Assembly: GCF_030270605.1 (NCBI RefSeq)
Contig: NZ_BSYJ01000004.1
Span: 248,001-312,000, forward strand
Reading direction: 5' to 3'
From: Biformimicrobium ophioploci
Lineage (GTDB): Bacteria; Pseudomonadota; Gammaproteobacteria; Pseudomonadales; Cellvibrionaceae
Length of the DNA: 64,000 nucleotides
Below are positions 8,656-18,009 of this stretch, piece after piece. The translations under genes were made by a program, and so were the position numbers. How positions within the stretch are numbered: the stretch's first letter is position 1; every line of letters begins with the position of its first letter. Below the pieces are notes generated by a model. It was not told the DNA's origin and ran no database searches. It saw nothing but the letters and a program-made list of their open reading frames with translations.

Positions 8656-9862
8656 TGAATGCGAGCTCCCAGGGTGTCGGCGCGATACCCGGCGCGGCAA
8701 GCCGTTCCAGTGCGCCCAGTTGCAAGGGTGTCTTTTGGGTATTCGACTTTTCCAGCATGCCGATGACTTCGTCCGCCAGGTTGGGTGCCAGGGTCAGCTT
8801 GGTGGGCCAGGCGGCAATCACATTGGGGCAGCGGTCGGTTGCCATGGCAGCGGCCTTGTCGGGGCGCGCGAAGTTGAGCTGGCGGGGTTCCGCGCGATCG
8901 ATACGCAATGTGGCCCACTCGGCTCCTGACAGGTCCACCCAGGGCAACAGGTCCGTCAGTTCGCGCTTTGCCGCAGCAATCAGTTCTTCTTCCGACTGCT
9001 GTACGCCGTGTTCGGCAAGGGAGCCGCCAAGGTACCAGACCTGGCTGTCGTCCGCGCAGGGATGACTGGAGATGGTCAGGCGCGGGGTCTTTTCTGCACC
9101 GAGGCAGTGGCCGTAAAACCGGTAGGGGTAGTGGTGCTTCACCATGGCCTGGTGCAGCGGCCGCCGTTGTGTTTTCGGGCTCTCGCAGCCCAGGGCCTCG
9201 AGCATCTGCTCGTTGCCGGCGCCGGCGGTAAGTACGAATTGTCCGGAAGACAGCTGGAGTTCTCGCCCGTCGATCTCAAATAGCAGTGATGCGCGGCCGG
9301 AGTCGTCCACCTGCCAGCGGGTCTTGTCCCAGTCGACGTGTTTGCACTGTTCTGCCAGCGGTGCCGCCAGTGCCTCAGTGACGCTGGGTACGTCCAGCAC
9401 CAGGTCCACCAGGCGGTAGAGACTGCCACTGAACTCCGGATGCTGGAAAAATGCCGGCGCGTCCCTGTGTGCCACATGCTCGACCCGACCGCGGGTCATC
9501 TTGCTGGCCAGGAAGGTGGTCATACGCGAGGTGGTGCTGGCGCTGGAGAACAGGTAAAAGTGGTCGCTCAGCAGGCGCGCCCCGCTCAGGTCCAGTGGGC
9601 CGGTGCCGGCCATGCATTGGCGCCAGAGTTCTGGCATGTCGGCGATGGCTTCCGAGGCGCCTGAAAGTGCACCGCCGAGGGTGTACTTGATACCGCCGTG
9701 AATCATGCCCTGCGACGCAACAGTCTGGGCGCTGCCCAGAGCCTCGGATTCAAGCAGCAGGCAGCTGTAGCCCTTCAGTTTCAATATGTTCGCAAGCCAC
9801 AGCCCGGCAATGCCGCCGCCGATCACGGTGACATCTACGTTGATAGTTTCGGCTTGTGCCAT
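8648..9862 (-). CDS. FAD-dependent oxidoreductase (DAO family)
   Basis: A 404-residue flavoprotein. The N-terminal Rossmann dinucleotide fold reads VTVIGGGIAGLWLANIL with an acidic strand end LLLESEALG. It is followed by ASQGMIHGGIKYTLGG, a segment typical of the DAO/glycerol-3-phosphate dehydrogenase-like group. A late GxG segment (LTAGAGNEQML) completes the FAD site. No signal peptide or membrane segment is seen. Substrate is unknown; glycerol-3-phosphate or an amino/hydroxy acid are possibilities. It is divergent from waaA and forms a two-gene unit with the aldo/keto reductase. Confidence 0.8.
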   Translation of the reverse strand: MAQAETINVDVTVIGGGIAGLWLANILKLKGYSCLLLESEALGSAQTVASQGMIHGGIKYTLGGALSGASEAIADMPELWRQCMAGTGPLDLSGARLLSDHFYLFSSASTTSRMTTFLASKMTRGRVEHVAHRDAPAFFQHPEFSGSLYRLVDLVLDVPSVTEALAAPLAEQCKHVDWDKTRWQVDDSGRASLLFEIDGRELQLSSGQFVLTAGAGNEQMLEALGCESPKTQRRPLHQAMVKHHYPYRFYGHCLGAEKTPRLTISSHPCADDSQVWYLGGSLAEHGVQQSEEELIAAAKRELTDLLPWVDLSGAEWATLRIDRAEPRQLNFARPDKAAAMATDRCPNVIAAWPTKLTLAPNLADEVIGMLEKSNTQKTPLQLGALERLAAPGIAPTPWELAFNG

Positions 9863-10036
9863 GATTTACCTGCTCCGCGGTTCAATGGCGCACTGCGTAT
9901 TGCGCCGACATCTGGTTACAGGCCACATTATAGGGACGCGGGTGCGGTTCGTAACCTGCGAGCTGAGGCTGCTATCTTTTGCGCTGCCCGCGACGCGGCA
10001 GTATCCTTGCCCGATAACCACTCTATCCCGGCTCCC

Positions 10037-11323
10037 ATGCGATTGATTTACACCTGGCTGTTGCGCCTCTCCATGCCCTTCATCCTCATGCGCCTGTGGT
10101 GGCGCGGTCGCCGTGCGCCAGCGTATCGCGAGCGCTGGCGCGAGCGTCTCGGCGTTGTGCCGGCCAGGCGTGGCCGCGCAAAACTGGTGTGGCTGCATTC
10201 TGTATCGGTCGGTGAGACGCTGGCAGCGGTCCCTTTGATTCGAGCATTGCGGTCCCGCAACCCGGACTGGCAGTGGCTGGTGACCACCACCACGCCGACC
10301 GGCTCGGAGCGGGTCAGGGATGCGTTCCGCGAGCAGCTCGGGCGCAATATGCTGCATTACTACGCGCCCTATGACCTTCCCGAATGCCTGCGCCGCTTTA
10401 CCACGCAACTGCGCCCGGACCTGCTGGTGGTCATGGAGACAGAGCTGTGGCCCAACCTGTTGCGCCACTGTGATCGCCGCCAGGTGCCGGCGCTATTGGC
10501 CAATGCGCGCCTCAGCGAAAAATCCGCCAGGGGCTACGCCCGTATCGGCGGCATCACCCGGGAAATGCTGCAAAGCCTGGATCGGGTCGTGGCCCAGTAC
10601 CAGGACGACGGCGACCGCTTTATCCGCCTGGGTTTGCCGCCCGAGCGTTTGAGTATCAGCGGCAACATTAAGTTTGACCTCGAAATTCCTGCGGGCCTGC
10701 GCAGCGAGGCACTGGCGCTGGCGGATCGCTGGCGCGGGGGCAGCAAGCGGCCGCTGGTACTGGCGGCCAGCACCCATGCCGGTGAGGAGGAGCAGGTTCT
10801 GGACGCTTTTGCGAAGGTGCTGGAAGAGAGGGAGAATGCTTTGCTGATACTGGTGCCGAGGCACCCGGAAAGATTCGGGCCGGTTGCCGAACTGTGCCGG
10901 AAGCGCGGCTACGATGTGTGCCGGCGTTCTGAAGGTATCCCCCCAAAGCCCGAACAGCAGGTTTTGCTGGGCGACACCATGGGCGAGCTGCTGAAATTTT
11001 TTGGCGCCTCAGACATCGCTTTTGTCGGTGGCAGCCTGGTGCCGGTTGGCGGGCACAATATGATCGAGCCCGCCGCCTGGGGTGTGCCGGTGATCTGCGG
11101 CAACCACTTGCACAACTTTGCCCGCGTCAGCGAGATGATGCAGCGCGATGGTGCCATGGCAGTGGTGGAGGATGCGGATGCACTGGCGGAGAAAATCTTG
11201 TGGCTGCTTTCCGATGACAATCTGCGCCAGAAGGTGGGGCGGCGTGCGCTGGAGGTGGCGGAGGCCAACCGGGGCGCGTTGCAGCGCCTGATCCATGAAG
11301 TGGAGGCACTGGCGGCCCGTTAG
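10037..11323 (+). CDS. waaA: Kdo transferase (3-deoxy-D-manno-octulosonic acid transferase)
   Basis: A 428-residue GT30 enzyme with an N-terminal membrane anchor (MRLIYTWLLRLSMPFILMRL). Family landmarks are ERLG near residue 36, WLHSVSVGETLAAVPL, TTTTPTGSERV, METELWPNLL, LANARLSEKS, FVGGSLVPVGGHNMIEPA and the late NFARVSEMM. It adds Kdo from CMP-Kdo to lipid IVA at the inner membrane. The frame is open for 113 codons upstream, but only the ATG at 10037 gives the family N-terminus. In Pseudomonas waaA lies in the same broad neighbourhood as tolC and hldE. Confidence 0.95.
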   Translation: MRLIYTWLLRLSMPFILMRLWWRGRRAPAYRERWRERLGVVPARRGRAKLVWLHSVSVGETLAAVPLIRALRSRNPDWQWLVTTTTPTGSERVRDAFREQLGRNMLHYYAPYDLPECLRRFTTQLRPDLLVVMETELWPNLLRHCDRRQVPALLANARLSEKSARGYARIGGITREMLQSLDRVVAQYQDDGDRFIRLGLPPERLSISGNIKFDLEIPAGLRSEALALADRWRGGSKRPLVLAASTHAGEEEQVLDAFAKVLEERENALLILVPRHPERFGPVAELCRKRGYDVCRRSEGIPPKPEQQVLLGDTMGELLKFFGASDIAFVGGSLVPVGGHNMIEPAAWGVPVICGNHLHNFARVSEMMQRDGAMAVVEDADALAEKILWLLSDDNLRQKVGRRALEVAEANRGALQRLIHEVEALAAR

Positions 11324-11360
11324 GGCCACCGGCTCTGTATTGTTTGCTACTGGATCCCTG

Positions 11361-12803
11361 TTATTTGCCCAGGTCGTAGCGCATGATGGACGCGGCCTGG
11401 TTCAGCTGCGCGTTGAGGTCGATCAGGTCCTGCGGTGACAGTACGCCGGCAACGCGCTTCAGTTCCAGGCTGTTAAGGATGTAGCTTTGGATTGCGGCCG
11501 CGTATTCATTGCGGGCCTGGAACAGCGAGCGTTGCGCCAGCAGTACATCCACCAGGTTGCGGGTGCCCACTTCATACCCGGCCTCTGTCGCATCGAGTGC
11601 ACTCTTGCTGGAAATGATGGCCTGGTTGCGTGCGGCAACCCGCGCCTCATCAGTGGTTACCACCCGGTGCAGGCTACGGGTTTCCTGCACCACATTACGT
11701 TCGACGAAATTACGGCTTTCCTCAGCCTGCAGCATGAAGTTGCGGGCCTGGCGGCGGCGCGCGCTGGTGAGGCCACCGGTAAAGATCGGCACGTCCAGGC
11801 GCACCGAGTAAACGTCGGAAGCGTCACTGCGGTCAGTCGGGATGGTGATGCCGAAGCCGGTAGATTCGCCGCTAGAGCGGGAATCGCGATACGAATATCC
11901 GCCCCTCAGGGTGGGCAGGTGCTCTGCGGCGCGGGCGCGGGCATTCTCGCGCGCAGCTTCGGCGCCAATACGTGCTGCCTGCAAGTCAAAATTGTTGGCC
12001 AGGGCGAAATCCACCCACGCGGCACGGTCGCCCGGCTCAGGGGGCACTACCTGGAAAGATGGCAGCAGCGGCTTGACCTCATCGTGGTTGAGGCCGGTCA
12101 GCACTGTGAGCTTGTCGAAGGCGATGCTGAGTCGGTCCTCGGCATCCAGGCGGCGCGCCACGGAGGAATCGAACGCTGCCTGCGCCTCGTGTACGTCGGT
12201 GATGGCGGTCAGGCCCACCTCGAAACGCTGGCTGGTCTGTTCCAGCTGCTTGGCATTGGCTTCCTGTTCTGCGCGCGCCGTTTCCAGGTCGTCGAACGCC
12301 AGCAGGATATCGAAGTAGGTCGTTGCCACGCGGATGATGACATCCTGCTGCGCGGCGCTGAATTCAGCCGCAGCCTGCTCACTCAGTGCCTTGCCCTGCT
12401 TGTAATCGAACCAGGAGGAGGCGTCGAAAATGGTCTGGGTCAGGGAAACTCCCCATGAATCCAGGTTGGAGTCGCTTTTACCGGAAATCTTGACGGTTGC
12501 GAAGCCGCCATCGGGGTCATCGACGAGCTGGACGTTCTCGAATTCGCTGCTGGTCTCGCGGTAGTCATAGTCACCGCGTACCTGCGGCAACAGCGGGGCG
12601 CGGAATATCTTGCGATCCTCAAGTCCTGCCTGGTAGCGGGCCCGGTCCGCGGCGAGCTGTGCATCGTTGTCCAGAGCCAGCAGGTAAATCTGCCAGAGGT
12701 CTTCTGCCTGGGCCTGGACACTGCCAAGGCCCAGCACTGCGCTGGCGATTATGGATTTCACCAGGCGCCGGTATCCGCGAGGCTGTTTATTGTTACAGGT
12801 CAT
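11361..12803 (-). CDS. tolC: TolC family outer-membrane efflux protein
   Basis: A 480-residue outer-membrane channel with signal peptide (SIIASAVLGLGSVQAQA, cleavage about residue 34) and the two-fold OEP repeat: EDLWQIYLLALDNDAQL opens repeat 1, and NNFDLQAARIGAEAARENARA opens the second. The helical hairpins include RVATTYFDILLAFDDLETARAEQ-type segments and VGLTAITDVHEAQAAFDSS. It serves as the exit duct for tripartite efflux pumps and type I secretion. I chose ATG 12803 (GGGATAAGC upstream) over GTG 12842. It is convergent with waaA and divergent from the pqi operon; no pump or adaptor gene is adjacent, as is usual for a shared TolC. Confidence 0.9.
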   Translation of the reverse strand: MTCNNKQPRGYRRLVKSIIASAVLGLGSVQAQAEDLWQIYLLALDNDAQLAADRARYQAGLEDRKIFRAPLLPQVRGDYDYRETSSEFENVQLVDDPDGGFATVKISGKSDSNLDSWGVSLTQTIFDASSWFDYKQGKALSEQAAAEFSAAQQDVIIRVATTYFDILLAFDDLETARAEQEANAKQLEQTSQRFEVGLTAITDVHEAQAAFDSSVARRLDAEDRLSIAFDKLTVLTGLNHDEVKPLLPSFQVVPPEPGDRAAWVDFALANNFDLQAARIGAEAARENARARAAEHLPTLRGGYSYRDSRSSGESTGFGITIPTDRSDASDVYSVRLDVPIFTGGLTSARRRQARNFMLQAEESRNFVERNVVQETRSLHRVVTTDEARVAARNQAIISSKSALDATEAGYEVGTRNLVDVLLAQRSLFQARNEYAAAIQSYILNSLELKRVAGVLSPQDLIDLNAQLNQAASIMRYDLGK

Positions 12804-13068
12804 GCTTATCCCTATTTCCCCATTCCCGAGTGCGGTGCCCAATCAAGTTTGCGGGCCCGCGATCAAGCGGTCTTTGATCCAACTGCCGAGTTTAACGCCG
12901 CGCCGCATGGGCGTCGAGGCAACTGCCGCGGCAAAACTGTAAATCTTCGTTAAACTGAGCGATGACATCGGTAAGTGATACCTGGTGCCACTGTGCCGCT
13001 CTTGAGTTGGATGCATCTGGCGGCTATTCGGATGCGGGGGTGCGGATACAAATTTCCAAGAGATAACA

Positions 13069-13728
13069 ATGTCAAACGGAGTGGACCCCCGATTGGGATA
13101 TTCTGCGTCTGCCTGGCAGCGTGCCTGCCACGAGTGCGACCTCCTACTGATCGAGAATACCGCGCCAGTTGGGCATAGGATCCTTTGTCCGCGCTGCGGC
13201 GCCCTGCTACATCGCGCTTCAAAGCATAGCATTGGCTATACGGCGGCGATGAGCCTCGCGGGCCTTGTGCTTTTCATTCCCGCCAACCTGCTACCACTTT
13301 TGACGTTTTCACTCGCCGGGTACTCTGGTGAGAATGCCCTTTATACCGGTGTGCTGGCACTTTATCGCGAGGGCTTTATCTGGCTGGCGCTGCTGGTCTT
13401 CCTCTGCAGCATGCTGGCGCCGTTACTGAAATTGCTGGCGTTGCTTTTCATCTCTGCCGGTAGCAGCTGGCCACCCCTGCGCGATTATGTCGCGGCTGCA
13501 CTGCGCAAGCTGGAGCATTTCCAGCAGTGGGCCATGCTGGACGTCTATATGCTGGGGGTGCTGGTGGCACTGGTGAAGCTCGGCGACCTCGGTGACCTTG
13601 GTATTGCCAATGGCATCTACTGCTATGCGGCGCTGATGCTGTGTTCGACCCTGGCCGCGGCGAACTTCGATGCCGAAGCAATCTGGTTGCGCCTGGACGC
13701 CATGTCGCCACAGGAGTTGCCGGCGTGA
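13069..13728 (+). CDS. pqiA: PqiA domain protein 1
   Basis: A 219-residue membrane protein. An N-terminal zinc-ribbon-like pair CHEC (about 23-26) and CPRC (about 44-47) is followed by about four membrane segments starting SLAGLVLFIPANLLPLLTFSL. This is one half of a classical PqiA, which in E. coli has two such modules in a single 417-residue chain. A clear AAGAGA site precedes the ATG. The stop overlaps the next start (GTGA at 13725-13728). PqiA-family proteins pair with MCE-tunnel proteins to move lipids between the membranes. Confidence 0.88.
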   Translation: MSNGVDPRLGYSASAWQRACHECDLLLIENTAPVGHRILCPRCGALLHRASKHSIGYTAAMSLAGLVLFIPANLLPLLTFSLAGYSGENALYTGVLALYREGFIWLALLVFLCSMLAPLLKLLALLFISAGSSWPPLRDYVAAALRKLEHFQQWAMLDVYMLGVLVALVKLGDLGDLGIANGIYCYAALMLCSTLAAANFDAEAIWLRLDAMSPQELPA

Positions 13729-14366
13729 CAGAGACCAGCAGACTGGAAGGGGCCGTGGGTATCGAGCTGGGCAGGCAAACCTGCCTGACCTGCTTTCAGC
13801 TGATAGACGGTCTGGAGCCAGGTTATTGCCCCCGTTGCGGGGAGCGCGTCGCAGCGCGAATTCCGGAAGCAATCAGCCGCACCTGGGCGTGGGTCATTAC
13901 CGGCACGCTGTTGCTGTATCCTGCCAACAAACTCCCCGTCATGTCGGTAACCCGGCTCGGCCAGACTGAGACTGATTCGATCATGGGTGGTGTCTTCACC
14001 CTGTACCAGTCCGGGCAACTGGCCATTGCCATACTGGTTTTTGTAGCCAGTGTCGTGGTCCCCGGCATCAAGTTACTGGGGCTTACCTATCTTTGCCTGA
14101 CAGTGCAGTACGGGCGCAATTTCAATCCGCTCAGGGTCACGCGTCTTTACCGGCTGGTACACCTGATCGGGCGCTGGTCCCTGCTGGACCTGTTCCTGAT
14201 TTCAATCCTCGTGGCGCTGGTGAATCTCGGCAGCATCGCCCGCATAGAGGCGCAGTCGGGTGCCACGGCATTTGCCACGGTGGTGATTGTGACGATGTTC
14301 GCGTCCCACAGTTTTGACCCGCGCCTGATCTGGGATCGCCACAGGAAAGTGCAGGCCGATGGCTGA
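13725..14366 (+). CDS. pqiA: PqiA domain protein 2
   Basis: A 213-residue partner of the preceding gene. It has a zinc-ribbon-like CLTC and CPRC (about residues 20-39) and four membrane segments beginning SRTWAWVITGTLLLYPANKLPVM. ANxLPxM-type repeats are shared with PqiA1. I chose the GTG at 13725, which overlaps the upstream stop; an in-frame ATG at 13641 lies deep in PqiA1. It overlaps the pqiB start by 8 bases. Two half-size PqiA proteins followed by PqiB is a split version of the E. coli pqiAB layout. Confidence 0.87.
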   Translation: MTETSRLEGAVGIELGRQTCLTCFQLIDGLEPGYCPRCGERVAARIPEAISRTWAWVITGTLLLYPANKLPVMSVTRLGQTETDSIMGGVFTLYQSGQLAIAILVFVASVVVPGIKLLGLTYLCLTVQYGRNFNPLRVTRLYRLVHLIGRWSLLDLFLISILVALVNLGSIARIEAQSGATAFATVVIVTMFASHSFDPRLIWDRHRKVQADG

Positions 14367-16641
14367 ATCCCCGCCTGTCGCCCTGGTGAAGCCCAATCGC
14401 GGACTGCCGCTGGTGTGGGTGATGCCGTTGATCGCCATCTGCGTGGCAGCCTGGCTGGTGTACCAGGAGTTTACCCGCGGGGATATCCGCGTCGCGGTGC
14501 AGTTTCCTTCCGGCGAAGGGCTGGTAGTGGGCAAGACCCCGGTCAAGTACTCCGGTGTGGATATCGGCGTGGTGCAGGCCATCGACCTGATTCCGGGGAG
14601 CGAAGCGGTGATGGCGAAAATAGACTTCCTGCGCTCGGCCGAGCACCTGCTGGTGGACGGCACCAGCTTCTGGGTGGTCAAGCCAGAGATATCCGTAACC
14701 GGTGTGCGCGGGCTGGAAACACTGGTGTCCGGCAAATACATCACCATGGAAGCCGGCAGTGGTCCGCGTAAGCGCACGTTTGTGGCGTTGTCGGAGGCGC
14801 CGCTGCACACGGACGAACCGGGCCTGCGCCTGCGCCTGCAGGCGCAGAGCATTGGTTCCCTGACGCGGGGATCGCCGGTGCACTACCGCCGCATGGTGGT
14901 GGGCAAGGTGGAGGACTATAAGCTTGCCGGCGGCGACCTCGGTGTCGAGGTGCATGTGTTCATCGAGGAAAAATACCGCCATCTGGTGCGCCGCAGCGCG
15001 CGCTTCTGGAACAGTTCCGGGGTGGACTTCGAGGGCAGCCTGCAGGGGGTCAAGCTGCGCATGGACTCGCTGGCGTCGCTGCTCGTCGGTGGCATCAGTT
15101 TCAACGATGGACCCGAACCCAGTGAGGAGCGCGCCGGGGATGGCGACCTCTTTATCCTGCACCCGAGCTTCGCGGCAGCGGATGCTGGCGTAGAGATCAC
15201 GGTCAAGCTGCCACCGCGGACCAAAATCGACCGGGGTGCCGGGGTGCACTTTCGCGGTATTCGGGTGGGCGAGGTCGTCTCGGTACAGGCCAGTCCGTCG
15301 CTGGATGGCATGTCGGTGACGGTAATGATGGACCCTGCGACCAAATCCCGGCTGACTGAAAACACCCGCTTCTGGGCGGCAACGCCAACCTTTGCGCTGG
15401 GCCGGGTCCGCGAGCTGCTGAACGGCGAGCAGCTCGAGGTGGAGCTGCAGACCGGTAACGAAGCGCGCCGCGAGTTCGAGGCAGCCGCCACACCGCCGGC
15501 CTATGACCCGAGCCTGCCGGGCCGGCACCTGGTACTCACTGCAGCAGATCCGGGCTCCCTGACACGGGATGCGCCGGTGTATTACCGTCGCCTGCAGGTG
15601 GGTAAGGTGCAGGGGTTTGCGCTGGCCCCGGGCGGGCAATCGGTAGAGATTTACCTGGTGCTGGAGCCGCGCTATGCGAGCCTGGTGCACGCTGACAGTG
15701 TGTTCTGGCACACCGGCGGTGTGCGCGCGTCCGCAAGCCTCGACGGCATTGATTTCGAGATGGATTCCCTTGCGAGCCTGTTGCGCGGCGGTATCGCGTT
15801 CGCCGATGGCCCGGACGGGGTCGGTGCAGCGGACGGCAGCCGCTACGTGCTTTACCCGAGTCGGGCAGAGGCGCTGCGTGAGGGCGTGCCCATTACCATC
15901 GCCGTAGCTTCGGCCGACAATATCCGTGTCGGTGCACCGATTCGTTATCGTGGCGTGTCGGTGGGGGAAGTGACGGGGCTGCATCTCGGCGGCAAGGGCG
16001 GCGATGGGGTGGAGCTGTCTGCGCGGTTGAATGAGAATGCGGCGCACTTTGCACGTACGGATACGCTGTTCTGGATAGTGCGGCCGGTCATCAGCCTGAG
16101 AAAAACCGAGAATCTGGACACTGTAATCAGGGGCCATTACCTGCGCCTGGAGCCGGGAGGTGGCGGGTATCGCACGCATTTTGTGGCACTGCCGGAGCCA
16201 CCGCCGGAAGATGAGGGCCTGGGAGCGGGGCTGCACCTGGTGCTGGACGCGGCGAGACTGGGTTCGATCAAGGCGGGCGCGCCAGTCTATTACCGCGAAG
16301 TGAAGGTGGGCGAGGTCACCGGGCACGAGCTGGGTGAGCTGGCGGACAGGGTCTACATCTACCTCACGATCGCACCGCAATACGCAACCCTGGTGCGGGA
16401 GAACAGTCGTTTCTGGCATGCCAGCGGTGTGCGCTTCGATTTCAACCTGCGGCAGGGCGCGCAGGTGCACACCGAGTCGCTGGAAGCGCTGGTTGCCGGC
16501 GGTATTTCCTTCGCGACCCCGGATAATTCGGAAATGGGTCGCGAGGTGCTGTCGGGCAGCCACTATGCGCTCTACCCGAAACCGGAACCCGAATGGCTCC
16601 TGTGGAGTCCTAAAATAACATTGTGGACTAACGAAAAGTGA
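14359..16641 (+). CDS. pqiB: PqiB-like protein with six MCE domains
   Basis: A 760-residue inner-membrane-anchored periplasmic protein with one N-terminal membrane segment (LPLVWVMPLIAICVAAWLVY). I count six MCE/MlaD repeats, starting near residues 42, 154, 276, 389, 507 and 624. Each has a first strand (e.g. LHLVLDAARLGSI) and the signature PVYYRxxxVGxV (VHYRRMVVGKV, VHFRGIRVGEV, VYYRRLQVGKV, IRYRGVSVGEV, VYYREVKVGEV). E. coli PqiB has three and LetB (YebT) seven, so the stack predicted here is of intermediate height. It should form a hexameric tunnel for lipid transport. No pqiC lipoprotein follows. Confidence 0.88.
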   Translation: MAESPPVALVKPNRGLPLVWVMPLIAICVAAWLVYQEFTRGDIRVAVQFPSGEGLVVGKTPVKYSGVDIGVVQAIDLIPGSEAVMAKIDFLRSAEHLLVDGTSFWVVKPEISVTGVRGLETLVSGKYITMEAGSGPRKRTFVALSEAPLHTDEPGLRLRLQAQSIGSLTRGSPVHYRRMVVGKVEDYKLAGGDLGVEVHVFIEEKYRHLVRRSARFWNSSGVDFEGSLQGVKLRMDSLASLLVGGISFNDGPEPSEERAGDGDLFILHPSFAAADAGVEITVKLPPRTKIDRGAGVHFRGIRVGEVVSVQASPSLDGMSVTVMMDPATKSRLTENTRFWAATPTFALGRVRELLNGEQLEVELQTGNEARREFEAAATPPAYDPSLPGRHLVLTAADPGSLTRDAPVYYRRLQVGKVQGFALAPGGQSVEIYLVLEPRYASLVHADSVFWHTGGVRASASLDGIDFEMDSLASLLRGGIAFADGPDGVGAADGSRYVLYPSRAEALREGVPITIAVASADNIRVGAPIRYRGVSVGEVTGLHLGGKGGDGVELSARLNENAAHFARTDTLFWIVRPVISLRKTENLDTVIRGHYLRLEPGGGGYRTHFVALPEPPPEDEGLGAGLHLVLDAARLGSIKAGAPVYYREVKVGEVTGHELGELADRVYIYLTIAPQYATLVRENSRFWHASGVRFDFNLRQGAQVHTESLEALVAGGISFATPDNSEMGREVLSGSHYALYPKPEPEWLLWSPKITLWTNEK

Positions 16642-16675
16642 CAGCCGCCAGCGGTGTCGCAGTTAACAAGGAAGG

Positions 16676-17242
16676 ATGATGAACCTTTTGCAACGGATTG
16701 TTTTGATCGCATTGACCGTGGTACTGGTGGCCTGTAGCGGAACCCAGGTCCAGCCGATCAAGGGCGATGCGAGCATGCTGGCCAGCTACCCGGTCTACGC
16801 ATGGCGCGATAAACCGCTGGCCCCCGGCGGCGCCAGTGCCAACCTGGTTGAAATGGACGCCCTGTTCCGTGCGGAGGTGAACAAGGAAATGGCCCAGCGT
16901 GGTTATCGCCAGGCCGGCCCGACCCAGCAGGCGGATATCCTGGTGGACTATGTGTTTACCGTGATTGAGGAGGATTTTCCGGAGCAGGCGCGGGATCCCA
17001 ACTGGGACAGCCAGTTCGACAATAATGCCCAGCCGGTAGTGCCGCTGCCGGAGAACAACGTAGGCCGTTTGATCCTGTTCCTGGGCTTTGGCCATACCGC
17101 CGAGAAACCTATCTGGGCCACGGAGGCCACCCGGGTGATATCGCGCAGCCTCGAGCCGGAGGCACGCAACCGCCTGTTGCTGGAGACCGTGCGGGCCATG
17201 CTGGCCGACGTGCCCGGCGCCCGCACAGCCCCGCCAAACTGA
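16676..17242 (+). CDS. DUF4136-like lipoprotein
   Basis: A 188-residue predicted lipoprotein: signal IVLIALTVVLVACSG with lipobox Cys about residue 20. The mature part (YPVYAWRD..., FRAEVNKEMAQRGYRQ, QADILVDYVFTV) has the pattern of DUF4136 proteins, with a small alpha/beta domain of unknown role. AAGGAAGG precedes the ATG; ATG 16679 is an alternative start. It follows pqiB by 34 bases and may be in the same transcript, but it does not look like PqiC. A terminator follows directly. Confidence 0.65.
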   Translation: MMNLLQRIVLIALTVVLVACSGTQVQPIKGDASMLASYPVYAWRDKPLAPGGASANLVEMDALFRAEVNKEMAQRGYRQAGPTQQADILVDYVFTVIEEDFPEQARDPNWDSQFDNNAQPVVPLPENNVGRLILFLGFGHTAEKPIWATEATRVISRSLEPEARNRLLLETVRAMLADVPGARTAPPN

Positions 17243-17249
17243 GCGTACG

Positions 17250-17279
17250 CCCCCGGCGCTGATTTCGGCCGGGGGTTTT
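17250..17279 (+). terminator. Rho-independent terminator after the DUF4136-like gene
   Basis: CCCCCGGC (17250-17257) pairs with GCCGGGGG (17268-17275), followed by TTTT. It separates the pqi/lipoprotein transcript from nudF. Confidence 0.8.
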
Positions 17280-17328
17280 GCTAACCTGACCCCCTGTTTG
17301 GCTGTAAATTCATCCTGGACCATTTGCC

Positions 17329-17967
17329 ATGACCGATACACCCGGGCGCGGGCCGCTGGTACCGTCATATACAGGCGACGATGCCGAGGTGCTGGAGAAG
17401 ACCGTTGAGTTCCAGGGGTTTTTCCGGATAGAGCGCCTGCGCGTGCGACACAAACTGTTTGCCGGCGGCTGGAGCCAGCCGCTAGAGCGTGAACTGTTTG
17501 TGCGCGGGCCGGCTGTGGGCGTGCTGCTCTATGACCCGCAGGCCGACCTGGTGGGGGTGGTGGAGCAGTTCAGGATCGGTGCGCTGGAAGAAGCCGCGGG
17601 CCCCTGGTGCCTGGAAGTGGTGGCCGGGATGGTCGACGCGGGTGAATCGCTGCTGGATGTGGCGCAGCGGGAGCTGGCGGAGGAGACCGGACTCAGTGCA
17701 GAGCACTGGGAGTCCATCTGCAGTTACCTGCCAAGCCCTGGCGGCACCAATGAGAAAATGCACCTGTTCTGCGCCTGCACCTCACTGGAGGGGGCAGGCG
17801 GTCTGTTCGGCCTCGACACTGAGCACGAGGATATCCGCTTTGCAGTCCTGCCGGCGCAGGAGGTTTTGGACGGTCTTTATGGTGATGCGCTGAATAACGC
17901 AGCCAGTATCATCTGCCTGCAGTGGCTGGCCCTGAACAGGGGACGGTTGCGGTCGGCTGGTCAGTAA
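17329..17967 (+). CDS. nudF: ADP-ribose pyrophosphatase (Nudix)
   Basis: A 212-residue Nudix hydrolase. The full Nudix box is visible at about residues 100-122 as G-MVDAG-E-SLLDVAQ-RELAEETGL, fitting Gx5Ex7REUxEExGU. The upstream RPAVGVLLYDP-like strand, EQFRIGA and the downstream SPGGTNEKMHLF match the NudF subfamily, which cleaves ADP-ribose to AMP and ribose 5-phosphate. It opens the nudF-DUF1249-cpdA-yqiA-parE block that is conserved in gammaproteobacteria. Confidence 0.93.
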   Translation: MTDTPGRGPLVPSYTGDDAEVLEKTVEFQGFFRIERLRVRHKLFAGGWSQPLERELFVRGPAVGVLLYDPQADLVGVVEQFRIGALEEAAGPWCLEVVAGMVDAGESLLDVAQRELAEETGLSAEHWESICSYLPSPGGTNEKMHLFCACTSLEGAGGLFGLDTEHEDIRFAVLPAQEVLDGLYGDALNNAASIICLQWLALNRGRLRSAGQ

Positions 17968-18009
17968 TAGTCACGCGCAAGCGCGGCGTTTTGAGAGGTA
18001 ATTCACGGC

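Noticed and set aside
14137-16563. An 808-codon open frame on the minus strand opposite pqiB
   Set aside because: It is the antisense shadow of a GC-rich, repeat-containing gene; it is rich in Arg, His and Gln and shows no family motif, while the plus strand encodes clear MCE domains.
16676-17242. PqiC lipoprotein of the pqi operon
   Set aside because: Position and lipobox fit, but the mature sequence looks like DUF4136 rather than the ABC-type transport auxiliary (PqiC) domain.
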